This document shows positions 26,624 through 34,749 of a DNA stretch of 64,000 nucleotides, in pieces. The DNA is from Desulfitobacterium hafniense DCB-2 (GTDB lineage Bacteria; Bacillota; Desulfitobacteriia; Desulfitobacteriales; Desulfitobacteriaceae). The notes beneath the pieces were generated by a model. It ran no database searches and had not been told where the DNA came from. It saw only the letters and a program-made list of their open reading frames with translations. The stretch covers positions 2,566,501 to 2,630,500 of the forward strand of contig NC_011830.1 in the NCBI RefSeq assembly GCF_000021925.1. Reading direction: 5' to 3'. Both the position numbers and the translations under genes were made by a program. Each line of letters opens with the position of its first letter. Position 1 is the stretch's first letter.

Positions 26624-26763
26624 CGATTGGACTGTGCCTTTTGGCAGGACTTGAATCACTGCGATTTAAGTCCTTTTGTTTAGTCAGCAAGGTGGAAACC
26701 ATGTCCGCCCGCGAATTGCAGAAATCATTAGCTCTTAAACAACGGTTTGGTGAAGATGGGATC

Positions 26764-26792
26764 TTGAGTATAAGGCAAAATAGATCTATAAT
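26764..26792 (+). promoter_or_regulatory. Sigma-A promoter of tRNA-Ala
   Basis: TTGAGT and TATAAT separated by 17 bases, with the -10 box 23 bases before the tRNA 5' end. Confidence 0.8.
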
Positions 26793-26814
26793 AATGTTCA
26801 GTTCTCTAAAATGT

Positions 26815-26890
26815 GGGGGTGTAGCTCAGCTGGGAGAGCGCCTGCTTCGCATGTAGGAAGTCGTGGGTTCGAGTCCCATCATCTCCACCA
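26815..26890 (+). tRNA. tRNA-Ala (CGC)
   Basis: 76-nt tRNA with an encoded CCA end. The acceptor stem is GGGGGTG/CATCTCC and includes the G3-U70 pair that marks alanine tRNAs. The D arm is GCTCAGCTGGGAGAGC, the anticodon loop TTCGCAT gives anticodon CGC (codon GCG), and the T arm is GTGGGTTCGAGTCCCAT. Confidence 0.95.
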
Positions 26891-26901
26891 TATGAAACAC
26901 A

Positions 26902-26928
26902 AACCCGAGTTAATCTCGGGTTCTTTTA
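26902..26928 (+). terminator. Terminator of tRNA-Ala
   Basis: AACCCGAG/CTCGGGTT stem with a 5-nt loop, followed by CTTTTAT. Confidence 0.85.
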
Positions 26929-26947
26929 TCTATATGTAAAGTGATAA

Positions 26948-27079
26948 GGTATTGGAACGGGAAGGCCAGATAACGCTACTTTCGTTAGCATTTCGAATAC
27001 CGGGTTTAAGGGAGATGGTGATGAGATTGTAGATCAAGTGATTGGCTGTACAGAAGGATTTGCGTTAGTCCTCTCATGA
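26948..27079 (+). pseudogene. Possible short gene remnant
   Basis: A 44-codon open stretch without start codon or ribosome site ends in TGA and reads like protein (NTGFKGDGDEIVDQVIGC). It could be the tail of a decayed gene downstream of the tRNA. I do not recognise it. The rest of 26929-27213 shows nothing else. Confidence 0.25.
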
Positions 27080-27213
27080 TTAAAGGCCTTGCTTGAGCAT
27101 AATATTATTTTAAATCTTGTATCAGACCGTTTTCCCGCTCAGAAAATAAAGTAGAAGGCAAATCTAATCACAATTTTTTTATAATGCGCAGGTATAAACA
27201 GAGAGGTATAATC

Positions 27214-27723
27214 ATGAAAGAGAATATATTATTTCAGCTGGACATGTGCTGGCAGCTTTATCTTTATCATATGAACGATCTTAAGGAAGCAGAGGCGTTA
27301 TGGGTATTCAATTCCTCGGGACTACAGGTATACAAGCAGGAAGAAGGCTGGTGTATAGACTGGCCTGAAACCGAGAGTTACGAGTCTGGTCCACCCAGCA
27401 TTGCCTGGACTTTGTGGCATATTATATATTGGTGGAGCACTGCATTGGATTATAATTTTGATAAGGGCACCTTAAAAAAAGAGGATATTCCTTGGCCAGG
27501 AAGTGTTGAAAAAGCAAAAGCAACAATAAACTTCCTGCACGATAAATGGGTTTCATATTTAATCGATTTGTCGGACGCAGATTATTTGTCAAAGCAATAT
27601 GCCAAATGGCCATTATCCGATAGGAACTTTTCAGATACTGCATTATGGTTAAATGGCGAATTAATGAAAAATGCAGCAGAAATAGGTTATGGGCGATTTT
27701 TATATAGAACCTGTGCAAAATAG
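27214..27723 (+). CDS. DinB-superfamily protein
   Basis: 169 aa from the ATG after AGAGG. It is a predicted four-helix bundle of the DinB/YfiT type: the helix-2 segment SIAWTLWHIIYWWSTALDYN holds one metal-type His, and the last helix ELMKNAAEIGYGRFLYR is recognisable. The two His usually found in the last helix are replaced, so metal binding may be lost. Family members act as thiol-dependent transferases or stress proteins; the role here is unknown. Confidence 0.7.
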   Translation: MKENILFQLDMCWQLYLYHMNDLKEAEALWVFNSSGLQVYKQEEGWCIDWPETESYESGPPSIAWTLWHIIYWWSTALDYNFDKGTLKKEDIPWPGSVEKAKATINFLHDKWVSYLIDLSDADYLSKQYAKWPLSDRNFSDTALWLNGELMKNAAEIGYGRFLYRTCAK

Positions 27724-27756
27724 TTTTCATATATGATTTAATTGAAGGTGATACTC

Positions 27757-28239
27757 ATGAACCAGCAAGAATTCCATATGCTTGATGATGAAAAACTCAT
27801 ATGGATATATGTCGAACTGATTATTCGAAAAGTACGCGGGAAAGCCCCGGCAACAAAGTCGCAGATCATTATGCAGTTGACTAACGGGCAACGAGCATTG
27901 TTCCTGTTTCAAGTTCTATATGGTCATGCCAATAATGGGATTCCTCAATTTTTTGCACAGATTTCTTATTTGGCGGATAGGCTGGATATCTGGTCCGCCC
28001 TTAAATCAGGAATGAAATATTTCAATGACATTGAAATGCTGAGCCTTATTGAGAAAATGGAAACCGTTTATGCTTATTATGAGGTAGCGCAGCGAAGAGA
28101 AGACAGGATATTGCTGGATGAACTTGAGAAATTGTATAAGGAGAGAATCCCTTTCACATTAAAGCGGATTGGTTCATTGATCCGAAGTAATCCGGCAGAA
28201 TTTACGGTGTCTTTTGACCTAATTTCTTATGAAAAATAA
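27757..28239 (+). CDS. DMP19/DUF4375-like protein
   Basis: 160 aa from the ATG after GAAGGTGAT. The segment LTNGQRALFLFQVLYGHANNGIPQFFAQIS resembles the DMP19/DUF4375 core (G-x-G-x-x-Q-F-F). It is soluble, mostly helical, and lies 33 bases after the DinB-like gene, so it is likely cotranscribed. Function not established. Confidence 0.6.
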   Translation: MNQQEFHMLDDEKLIWIYVELIIRKVRGKAPATKSQIIMQLTNGQRALFLFQVLYGHANNGIPQFFAQISYLADRLDIWSALKSGMKYFNDIEMLSLIEKMETVYAYYEVAQRREDRILLDELEKLYKERIPFTLKRIGSLIRSNPAEFTVSFDLISYEK

Positions 28240-28273
28240 GGCTTAGTAAAAGGCATAAAGCAGCTCCTCAATA

Positions 28274-28331
28274 AAACTACGCTGGAATGTACCAAGAACG
28301 CGATGTTCCTGGGTATATTCCAGCGTAGTTT
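28274..28331. terminator. Bidirectional hairpin terminator
   Basis: AAACTACGCTGGAAT and ATTCCAGCGTAGTTT form a perfect 15-bp stem, with a second inner stem. It separates the convergent DMP19-like and aminotransferase genes. Confidence 0.8.
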
Positions 28332-28358
28332 GCTTTATACAGTAAAAGGAAAGGCTTC

Positions 28359-29522
28359 TTACTTGATGCGCTTGCTGACGAATCGCTCCATCCGGGTTAA
28401 GGCTTCCTGAATCTGTTCCGTGGAATAAGCATAGGAGCAGCGGATATGTCCTTCTCCTGAGGGGCCGAAAGCTGTGCCGGGAACCACGGCTACTTTTTCT
28501 TCCTGGAGAAGCTCATTGGCAAATTCCTCCGAGGTCAACCCGGTAGCTTTGATGCTGGGGAAGGTATAGAAGGCGCCCAGTGGCTCGAAACAGGATAAGC
28601 CCATTTTGCGGAAGCCATGTACCATCAGTCGGCGGCGGCGGTCATAGGTGGCCACCATATCCTGCATAGCCTGTTCAGCGGAGCGGACCGCTTCCAAAGC
28701 GGCCAGCTGGGCGGTGATGGGAGCACAGAGCATTGTGTATTGGTGAATCCGGGTCATGGCTTGGATAAAGTCATGATGCCCGGCTACATAGCCGATTCTC
28801 CAGCCGGTCATGGCATAAGATTTGGAAAAACCGCTGATATGCAAGGTGCGGTTTCTCATATTGGGCAAGCTGGCGAAGGCTGTATGGCTGCCGCCGTAGC
28901 TCAAATCCGAATAGATCTCGTCAGCCACAACGATCAAATCATGATCCTGGACGAACTTGGCAATGGGTTGGTAGTCTTCCCAGGTCATGATGGCTCCGGT
29001 AGGGTTATTAGGATAGGAGAGCACCAGAACCTTGGCGTTGGGGGTATAGACCCGCTCCAGATCCTCTACCCGCACCCGGAAATCTTCTTCTTCCCGGGTG
29101 GGAACATAATGAACTTCCGCACCGGCCAGGGTTGCACAAGGGCCGTAAGAGACATAGGCAGGGTCTGTAAGCAAGAGGGCGTCTCCCGGGCCGAGCAGGG
29201 CGCGCATCGCCAGATCGACGGCTTCGCTGGCGCCTACGGTGATCAGGATTTCATCATTAGGATTGTATTCCAGGCCCAGCTTTTTTTCCATATTCCAGGA
29301 GAGGGCCTGCCGCAGCTCCAGAAGTCCTGAGTTGCTGGTGTACATGGTTTGTCCTTGCTCAAGGGAAAAGATGCCGCTCTCTCTCACGGTCCATGGCGTG
29401 ACAAAATCCGGTTCTCCGACCCCGAGAGAGATTACATTTTTCATCGTTGAGACCAGATCAAAGAATTTGCGAATCCCTGAGGGGGGTAAATTGGCCGCGA
29501 TCGGTGAAAGGTACTGATTCAC
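28359..29522 (-). CDS. Class I/II PLP aminotransferase (PatA-like)
   Basis: 387 aa from a GTG start that overlaps the stop of the upstream Lrp-type regulator gene (GTGA). Fold-type I motifs: NPTGAIMTW, VADEIYSDLSYGG, and the PLP lysine in SGFSKSYAMTGWRIGY. The C-terminal arginine is in GEGHIRCSYAYS. It likely transfers amino groups from aromatic or other amino acids to 2-oxoglutarate; the exact substrate is not readable. Coupling to an Lrp/AsnC regulator suggests amino-acid-responsive control. Confidence 0.88.
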   Translation of the reverse strand: MNQYLSPIAANLPPSGIRKFFDLVSTMKNVISLGVGEPDFVTPWTVRESGIFSLEQGQTMYTSNSGLLELRQALSWNMEKKLGLEYNPNDEILITVGASEAVDLAMRALLGPGDALLLTDPAYVSYGPCATLAGAEVHYVPTREEEDFRVRVEDLERVYTPNAKVLVLSYPNNPTGAIMTWEDYQPIAKFVQDHDLIVVADEIYSDLSYGGSHTAFASLPNMRNRTLHISGFSKSYAMTGWRIGYVAGHHDFIQAMTRIHQYTMLCAPITAQLAALEAVRSAEQAMQDMVATYDRRRRLMVHGFRKMGLSCFEPLGAFYTFPSIKATGLTSEEFANELLQEEKVAVVPGTAFGPSGEGHIRCSYAYSTEQIQEALTRMERFVSKRIK

Positions 29523-30016
29523 GGTGAAATCACCAGCCTCTCGGGATTATCGTCTTCCCCAAGGAGTTCCACGCCGTTTTGCTTATAGCGTCTGAGGATA
29601 AAATGGGTGGTTGTGTCGGTGACATGCTCCAGGGGAGCAAGTTTTTCGGCCACAAATAAGGCCACTTCCTGCATGGTTTTCCCTTCAATTAAAAGGGAAA
29701 GGTCATACCCCCCCGACATCAGGTAAACCGCTTTGATCTCAGGGAATTTCTGCAGACGGCGGGCTATTTTATCGAACCCATAACCTCTCTGAGGAAGAAC
29801 CTTAACATCGATTAAGGCGGTTACGATGGGTTCGCCGGTCCGTTCCCAATTGATCAGTGGACAGTATTGAGCAATAATTTTTTCTTCTTCCCATTGCTTA
29901 AGGCGCTCTTCTATAAATTCTTCCGACAAACCGGTCTGAATCGAAAGCTCTTCAAGGGATAAGCGGAAATCATTGGCAATGAGTTCGAGAAGCTTACGTT
30001 CATCATGTGTGAGCAT
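29519..30016 (-). CDS. Lrp/AsnC-family transcriptional regulator
   Basis: 165 aa from the ATG at 30016 with AAAGGAG 8 bases upstream. The N-terminal winged helix-turn-helix is LSLEELSIQTGLSEEFIEERLKQW split over residues 15-42; the C-terminal RAM ligand domain spans about 60-145 (MSGGYDLSLLIEGKTMQEV). It binds DNA as an oligomer and senses amino acids. The overlap with the aminotransferase gene suggests it controls that operon. Confidence 0.85.
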   Translation of the reverse strand: MLTHDERKLLELIANDFRLSLEELSIQTGLSEEFIEERLKQWEEEKIIAQYCPLINWERTGEPIVTALIDVKVLPQRGYGFDKIARRLQKFPEIKAVYLMSGGYDLSLLIEGKTMQEVALFVAEKLAPLEHVTDTTTHFILRRYKQNGVELLGEDDNPERLVISP

Positions 30017-30216
30017 GAACAAACTCCTTTCAATTAAGTTTTAAAACATCATATCACACTGTTCTGTAATACAACAAGAGAGAATAATGCAAATTATTAT
30101 ATAGGATAGGGAGAAAGGAAGAAGATTCTAAAAAATATCATATCACGAAAAAACTTGATTGTTAATCTACTTTAAGCAGAATCCAACCCTTTTTTGGACA
30201 AATTAGTGAGACATTC

Positions 30217-30245
30217 TTGGGCATTTTCAAGATTTAGGGTATAAT
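30217..30245 (+). promoter_or_regulatory. Sigma-A promoter of trmL
   Basis: TTGGGC and TATAAT with a 17-base spacer, 44 bases before the trmL start codon. Confidence 0.7.
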
Positions 30246-30288
30246 AGAGTGATGATTTATTGCGCATTGCGAAAGGATATGTAGATTA

Positions 30289-30756
30289 ATGGCACATCTT
30301 AACATAGTATTAGTCGAACCTGAGATTCCCCCCAATACAGGCAATGTAGCAAGGCTCTGCGCCGCTACAGGAGCCGCCTTGCATTTGGTCAAACCCTTAG
30401 GCTTTGAAATAAGCGATAAGCACTTAAAACGAGCCGGCTTGGATTATTGGGATATGCTGGATATTCACATTTACGAAAACTATGCTGAATTCGAAGCCAA
30501 GAATCCCCAAGGCCCCCGCTACCTGGCAACCACCAAGGCACAACGCCTCCATACAGATATTCACTACCAACAGGGAGGGTATATTCTCTTTGGCAAAGAA
30601 ACAAAGGGGCTCTCTCCGGAAATTCTGGCACGCTATCCGGAGACGACTCTGCGCCTGCCCATGCGTGCCGATGCCCGCTCCTTAAATCTTTCCAATTCTG
30701 TAGCTGTGGTGGTCTATGAGGCCTTGCGCCAGTGGGGAAACCCGGGACTCATATAG
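30289..30756 (+). CDS. trmL: tRNA (cytidine/uridine-2'-O)-methyltransferase TrmL
   Basis: 155-aa SPOUT methyltransferase. The motifs are EPEIPPNTGNVARLCAATG (residues 8-26), the knotted-loop LFGKETKGLSPEIL, and LPMRADARSLNLSNSVAVVVYE. Family knowledge: it methylates the ribose of the wobble nucleotide 34 in tRNA-Leu isoacceptors using SAM. Length is standard. GAAAGGA lies 12 bases before the ATG. Confidence 0.92.
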   Translation: MAHLNIVLVEPEIPPNTGNVARLCAATGAALHLVKPLGFEISDKHLKRAGLDYWDMLDIHIYENYAEFEAKNPQGPRYLATTKAQRLHTDIHYQQGGYILFGKETKGLSPEILARYPETTLRLPMRADARSLNLSNSVAVVVYEALRQWGNPGLI

Positions 30757-30812
30757 AATGTAGGACTGTTTCACTTAAGATGTAGTATTGTTTGACTTCT
30801 GGAGGAAAAGAC

Positions 30813-31859
30813 ATGACCTTTGTTTTAACCTTTGTTATTGCCTTAATCATTGCCGTTATCGCCACTCCCTTGTCCATGAAACTGGGGAGACGTTGGGGAG
30901 CCATCGATTACCCGGGAGGCCGCCGCGTACATAAGACCCCTATTCCCCGGATCGGCGGCATTGCTATCTATGCAGCCTTCTGGATTGCCGTGATCATTAT
31001 GGGTATATGGGATAGGCAGATTTGGGGATTGTTTTTCGGCAGTACGATTATTGTTATCGTCGGGGTGGTGGACGATATATTTGACCTGCGCCCCATGGTG
31101 AAATTGGTATGGCAGATTATTGCGGCTGCCCTTTTGCTTTTCTTCGGTTTTTCCATGAGTCAGATTTCTCTTCCCATCATCGGGATGAAATTGGATTTTG
31201 CGTCCATTGGTTTAGGATGGCTTGGCTTAGTCTTAGCAGTTTTTTGGATTGTCGGACTGGTGAATACAGTGAATATTTCCGATGGTTTGGACGGTCTTGC
31301 CGCAGGGATCTGCTTTGAAGCTGCCCTGTTGCTCTGTTGGTCGGCCATCCGCATCAATGAAGTAACAGAAGCCCATCTGACCTTGGCTTTAGCCGGTGCG
31401 GCCTTAGGCTTTTTATTCTTTAATTTTCATCCGGCCCGGGTGTTTATGGGGGATTCCGGGAGTATGTTTCTGGGCTATATTATCGGCGGAATCTCGATTA
31501 TGGGGTTGCTGAAAACAGCCACGGTCCTGGGCCTGGTGTTTCCTCTCCTTGTCTTAGGTATGCCCTTGACAGATATGACCTTTGCCATCATCCGCAGAAA
31601 ATTGCGGGGCCATTCCATCGCCACGGCGGATCGGGGACATCTTCATCACCGCTTGTTGGATGCCGGCTTTAGCCAGCCTCAGGCTGTGCTGCTCCTTTAC
31701 GCCATGAGCGGATGCTTTGGCATGGCGGCCGTATTAGGCGCCCTGGGCTCCTGGGTTTGGGCGGCCGCCCTTTTGAGCGCCGATTTTGCTCTCTTGGTGA
31801 TCATTTTAATGCGTCGTACCGCCTTGCTCAGTGTCATGAGCCGGAAGCACAGCAAATAA
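30813..31859 (+). CDS. Undecaprenyl-phosphate GlcNAc-1-phosphate transferase (WecA/TagO type)
   Basis: 348-aa membrane enzyme of the MraY superfamily with about ten helices, starting at the ATG after GGAGG. The conserved cytoplasmic motifs are IDYPGGRRVHKTPIPRIGG, VDDIFDLRP, VNTVNISDGLDGLAAG and VFMGDSGSMFLGY, with the HLHHRL motif near residue 275. It attaches sugar-1-phosphate to undecaprenyl phosphate, the first step in teichoic acid or surface polysaccharide synthesis. Confidence 0.9.
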   Translation: MTFVLTFVIALIIAVIATPLSMKLGRRWGAIDYPGGRRVHKTPIPRIGGIAIYAAFWIAVIIMGIWDRQIWGLFFGSTIIVIVGVVDDIFDLRPMVKLVWQIIAAALLLFFGFSMSQISLPIIGMKLDFASIGLGWLGLVLAVFWIVGLVNTVNISDGLDGLAAGICFEAALLLCWSAIRINEVTEAHLTLALAGAALGFLFFNFHPARVFMGDSGSMFLGYIIGGISIMGLLKTATVLGLVFPLLVLGMPLTDMTFAIIRRKLRGHSIATADRGHLHHRLLDAGFSQPQAVLLLYAMSGCFGMAAVLGALGSWVWAAALLSADFALLVIILMRRTALLSVMSRKHSK

Positions 31860-31901
31860 GAATAATGAGTGTTGATGAGTTGCACTTAAGGAGTGGTAAA
31901 A

Positions 31902-32603
31902 ATGGAAATTCGCTTTCACGGTCATGCTTGCTTCGAAATCATTGGGGAAAAGGGCAGAATACTGATTGATCCTTTCCTGAAGGGGAACCCGGCAGCCGAT
32001 GTGGGGCCGGAACATTTCACTCACCTGGACGGGATTCTGGTTTCCCACGGGCATTCCGATCATTTAGGGGATGCCATCGAACTCTCACAAAAGACCGGAG
32101 CCCCTCTTATTTGTGTCTTTGAGCTGGCCCGTCTCTGTGCCAGGTATGGGGCGAAGACCCATGCCATGCATATCGGCGGCAAGCATACCTTTAACTTTGG
32201 CACGGTGCGTTTGACCCAAGCCCTGCACGGCTCGGTCTTTGAACCGCCGGGAGAAGAAGAATCCTTTACTTATGCCGGTATGGCCTGCGGATTTTTGATC
32301 CAGATGGATGGCAAGTGGATTTATCATGCGGGGGATACGGGGCTTTTCGGGGATATGGAGCTGATCGGACGGCGGCACCCCTTGGCAGCCGCCATGCTGC
32401 CCATTGGGGACAACTACACCATGGGGCAGGAGGAAGCGGTCTATGCCGCTACCCTCTTAAGGCCCAGTTATTTGATTCCCATGCATTATAATACCTTTCC
32501 GGTTATCCAGCAGGACCCTCAGGAGTTCATCGAGCTTTTAAAGAGAAAGTTCCCGGCCAGCAAAGGGGAGATTTTAGCCCCTGGCCAATCTCTGATCATT
32601 TAA
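31902..32603 (+). CDS. UPF0173 metal-dependent hydrolase (beta-lactamase fold)
   Basis: 233 aa from the ATG after AAGGAGTGG. The metallo-beta-lactamase motif is SHGHSDHLGD near residue 50, with HAGDTGLFGDM near 148 and a C-terminal HYNTFP metal ligand. It matches the UPF0173/UlaG-like group of zinc hydrolases, physiological substrate unknown. Confidence 0.88.
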   Translation: MEIRFHGHACFEIIGEKGRILIDPFLKGNPAADVGPEHFTHLDGILVSHGHSDHLGDAIELSQKTGAPLICVFELARLCARYGAKTHAMHIGGKHTFNFGTVRLTQALHGSVFEPPGEEESFTYAGMACGFLIQMDGKWIYHAGDTGLFGDMELIGRRHPLAAAMLPIGDNYTMGQEEAVYAATLLRPSYLIPMHYNTFPVIQQDPQEFIELLKRKFPASKGEILAPGQSLII

Positions 32604-32649
32604 TCTTATCATTTAATTAATAATTGATAGAGTTATTGTTTTAATACCT

Positions 32650-32674
32650 GCCGTTTAGGTGGGTATTTTTTATG
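32650..32674 (+). terminator. Terminator of the UPF0173 gene
   Basis: ATACCTGCC and GGTGGGTAT pair imperfectly around GTTTA and are followed by TTTTTT. Confidence 0.65.
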
Positions 32675-32807
32675 GGTGTTTCGGAGAAACTCTCTTTATA
32701 CCTATCTATGCTTTAAATAAGCGATGGATAGATAACGCGGCTCATCGGACGCTGTTGCCGGTAAACACTCTGCGCCTGGCAAGTTTTGGATAAGGAGTTG
32801 ATTCACA

Positions 32808-32942
32808 ATGACACGAAGACCTTGTGCAGCTAATTGCTATTACTATGTTGAGGGTCGCTGTCGCCTAAAACAACAACCCATTGAGAAAAGGCACCTTTGT
32901 CCGTATTTCGAGGGACAAGGGATGAGCAGGGGGATGATTTGA
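32808..32942 (+). CDS. Very small Cys-rich protein
   Basis: 44 aa, starting at an ATG with AAGGAG 10 bases upstream. Four cysteines occur as C6-x3-C10, then C18 and C31 (RRPCAANCYYYVEGRC...LCPYF), a likely metal site. Its TGA overlaps the ATG of the SASP-like gene (TGATG), showing translational coupling. No named family recognised. Confidence 0.6.
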   Translation: MTRRPCAANCYYYVEGRCRLKQQPIEKRHLCPYFEGQGMSRGMI

Positions 32943-33148
32943 TGAAAGGTAAACATATTAAGCTGAAAAGAACAGATCCGCTGGAAGCGTTGAAAATGGA
33001 GATTGCCGCAGAATTAGGCCTTATCGATCAGGTTCGCTTAAAGGGCTGGCATTCACTTTCAGCAAAAGAGGCCGGAAAAATCGGGGGCTTAATGACCCAG
33101 CGCATCAAAAGCAGAAGCCAGCAGGAGAACGAGAATTCCCTGGATTAG
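32942..33148 (+). CDS. Alpha/beta-type SASP-like spore protein
   Basis: 68 aa. The segment LEALKMEIAAELGLIDQV and the ending AKEAGKIGGLMTQRIKSR match the small acid-soluble spore protein pattern (KxEIAxELG ... GxxGGxMTxR). Such proteins coat and protect DNA in spores. It is basic and coupled to the upstream Cys-rich gene; GGGGGA provides the ribosome site. A forespore sigma-G promoter would be expected but I did not find a convincing one. Confidence 0.72.
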   Translation: MKGKHIKLKRTDPLEALKMEIAAELGLIDQVRLKGWHSLSAKEAGKIGGLMTQRIKSRSQQENENSLD

Positions 33149-33235
33149 CTTGGCTTTGAATTATATAACAGTTGCTGATTCGACAAAATATTTTTCAAAA
33201 TAAAACCGGGAATATGCCTTTCAGACCACCGGATG

Positions 33236-33244
33236 TGGTATAAT
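33236..33244 (+). promoter_or_regulatory. Extended -10 promoter
   Basis: TGGTATAAT is a perfect extended -10 element 40 bases upstream of the regulator start; no strong -35 box is visible. Confidence 0.6.
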
Positions 33245-33284
33245 TGAGTCTGAAAATCGCTTGATAAAGTAGGGAGCGTTACGA

Positions 33285-34598
33285 TTGAGTCAGACGAAAC
33301 ATCAACAAATTTTAAGTTTCATTGAAGGCCTTGCCGTAGGCAGCAAGGTCTCTGTCCGCTTTATTGCCAAAGAGCTTGATGTCAGCGAAGGAACCGCTTA
33401 CCGGGCCATTAAAGAAGCAGAGAATAAAGGATATGTCCGTTCCATCCCCAAAGTGGGGACCATCCGTATTGAAGGAGCTAAGGAACGGCGCATTGAAGAT
33501 TTAACCTTGCGTGAAGTCTCGCAAATTGCTGAAGGGATTGTGCTCTGCGGTTTTGAAAGTCTGGATAACTCGCCCAACAAGTTTTTGATTGCGGCGATGG
33601 AATTGGACGCCATGGAGAGATACTTAGAAGACAATTCTTTGTGTATCGTAGGGAATCGTCACGATGCCCAATTGCTTGCTTTGCAGAAAGGCTCCCCTCT
33701 GCTGATTACCGGAGGATTTGAACCCCAGGAGGATATCATCCAACTGGCTAAAGCCAATCATCTGGCTATTATTCAGACCCCTTATGATACCTTTGCCGTG
33801 ACCACCATGATCAACCGGGCCCTTTATGATCGTTTGATTGAAAAAGAGCTTATTTTAGTTGAGGACATTATGGTCAAGGATGTGAATTATTTGACCACCC
33901 GTGCCACCGTAGGAGATTGGCACGAGCTTTCACAGCAAACCACCCACAGCCGCTTTCCCGTTGTGGACGAGGAGAATATCGTGGTCGGCATGATTACGGC
34001 CATCGATGTAGCCGGCGCCGAGATGAATACTTCCGTGGTGGAAGTGATGAATCCCAACCCTTATGTGGTGGGCAGGGAAGACTCCGTAACCCATATTTCC
34101 CGCATTATGCTTTGGGAAGGCTGGGAGATCGCCGCAGTGGTTGACCAAGGAGTGCTGATCGGCATTATCAGCTTGCAGGACGTCTTGGAAGCCTATCAGC
34201 AGATCCAGAAGCAGCCTCAGTTTGGTGAAACCGTGGATAATCTGATTTTAAGCGGTTTCCGTTATGTGGAGGACCCCGAGTACCTGACTATCGAGGGCGA
34301 GATTACCCGGTTTATGATCAATGAATTTGGTTCCGCCAGTCCCGGAGTTTTAGTGACCTTAATGAATATGGCCGGATACATTGCCCTGCGCAAGCAATAC
34401 CGGCTGGATGCGATTACAGAGAATTTTACCTTCTATCAATTGCAGCCCATCCCCGTAGGGACGGAAGTCCGCATTACGGTCAAATTGCTGCTGGTGGCGA
34501 AAAAGCACTGCAATATTGAGATTGATGTCTATTCCAATAACCAGCTTTTGGCCAAAGCCCTGATGACCGCCAGAATGGGCGATAAAAAGGTTTCTTAG
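33285..34598 (+). CDS. HTH-DRTGG-CBS-hotdog regulator (YtoI-like)
   Basis: 437 aa from a TTG start with AGGGAG upstream. Four domains in order: an N-terminal winged helix (VSVRFIAKELDVSEGTAYRA, about 20-60), a DRTGG domain (about 80-190), two CBS repeats (about 195-310: MVKDVNYLTTRATVGDW and VMNPNPYVVGREDSVTH) and a C-terminal hotdog/thioesterase-like domain (about 320-430). This is the YtoI layout from Bacillus. CBS domains usually bind adenine nucleotides and the hotdog may bind acyl-CoA. The targets are unknown. Confidence 0.88.
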   Translation: MSQTKHQQILSFIEGLAVGSKVSVRFIAKELDVSEGTAYRAIKEAENKGYVRSIPKVGTIRIEGAKERRIEDLTLREVSQIAEGIVLCGFESLDNSPNKFLIAAMELDAMERYLEDNSLCIVGNRHDAQLLALQKGSPLLITGGFEPQEDIIQLAKANHLAIIQTPYDTFAVTTMINRALYDRLIEKELILVEDIMVKDVNYLTTRATVGDWHELSQQTTHSRFPVVDEENIVVGMITAIDVAGAEMNTSVVEVMNPNPYVVGREDSVTHISRIMLWEGWEIAAVVDQGVLIGIISLQDVLEAYQQIQKQPQFGETVDNLILSGFRYVEDPEYLTIEGEITRFMINEFGSASPGVLVTLMNMAGYIALRKQYRLDAITENFTFYQLQPIPVGTEVRITVKLLLVAKKHCNIEIDVYSNNQLLAKALMTARMGDKKVS

Positions 34599-34749
34599 TT
34601 AATAGTTGAATTAAATAGGGGAAAAGGCCTTGAGTTATCAGGGTCTTTCTTTCATAATGGGGATAGTGTAATGACCCGCTCACATTTCGCCAAATGACTT
34701 GTCTGAAAGTGAACGTGTCATGACACTAGTACAAAAAGGAGGTCTGATT

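Noticed and set aside
26641..26856. Open frame of 71 codons running into tRNA-Ala
   Set aside because: It overlaps the tRNA promoter and the tRNA itself, has no ribosome site, and does not resemble any protein.
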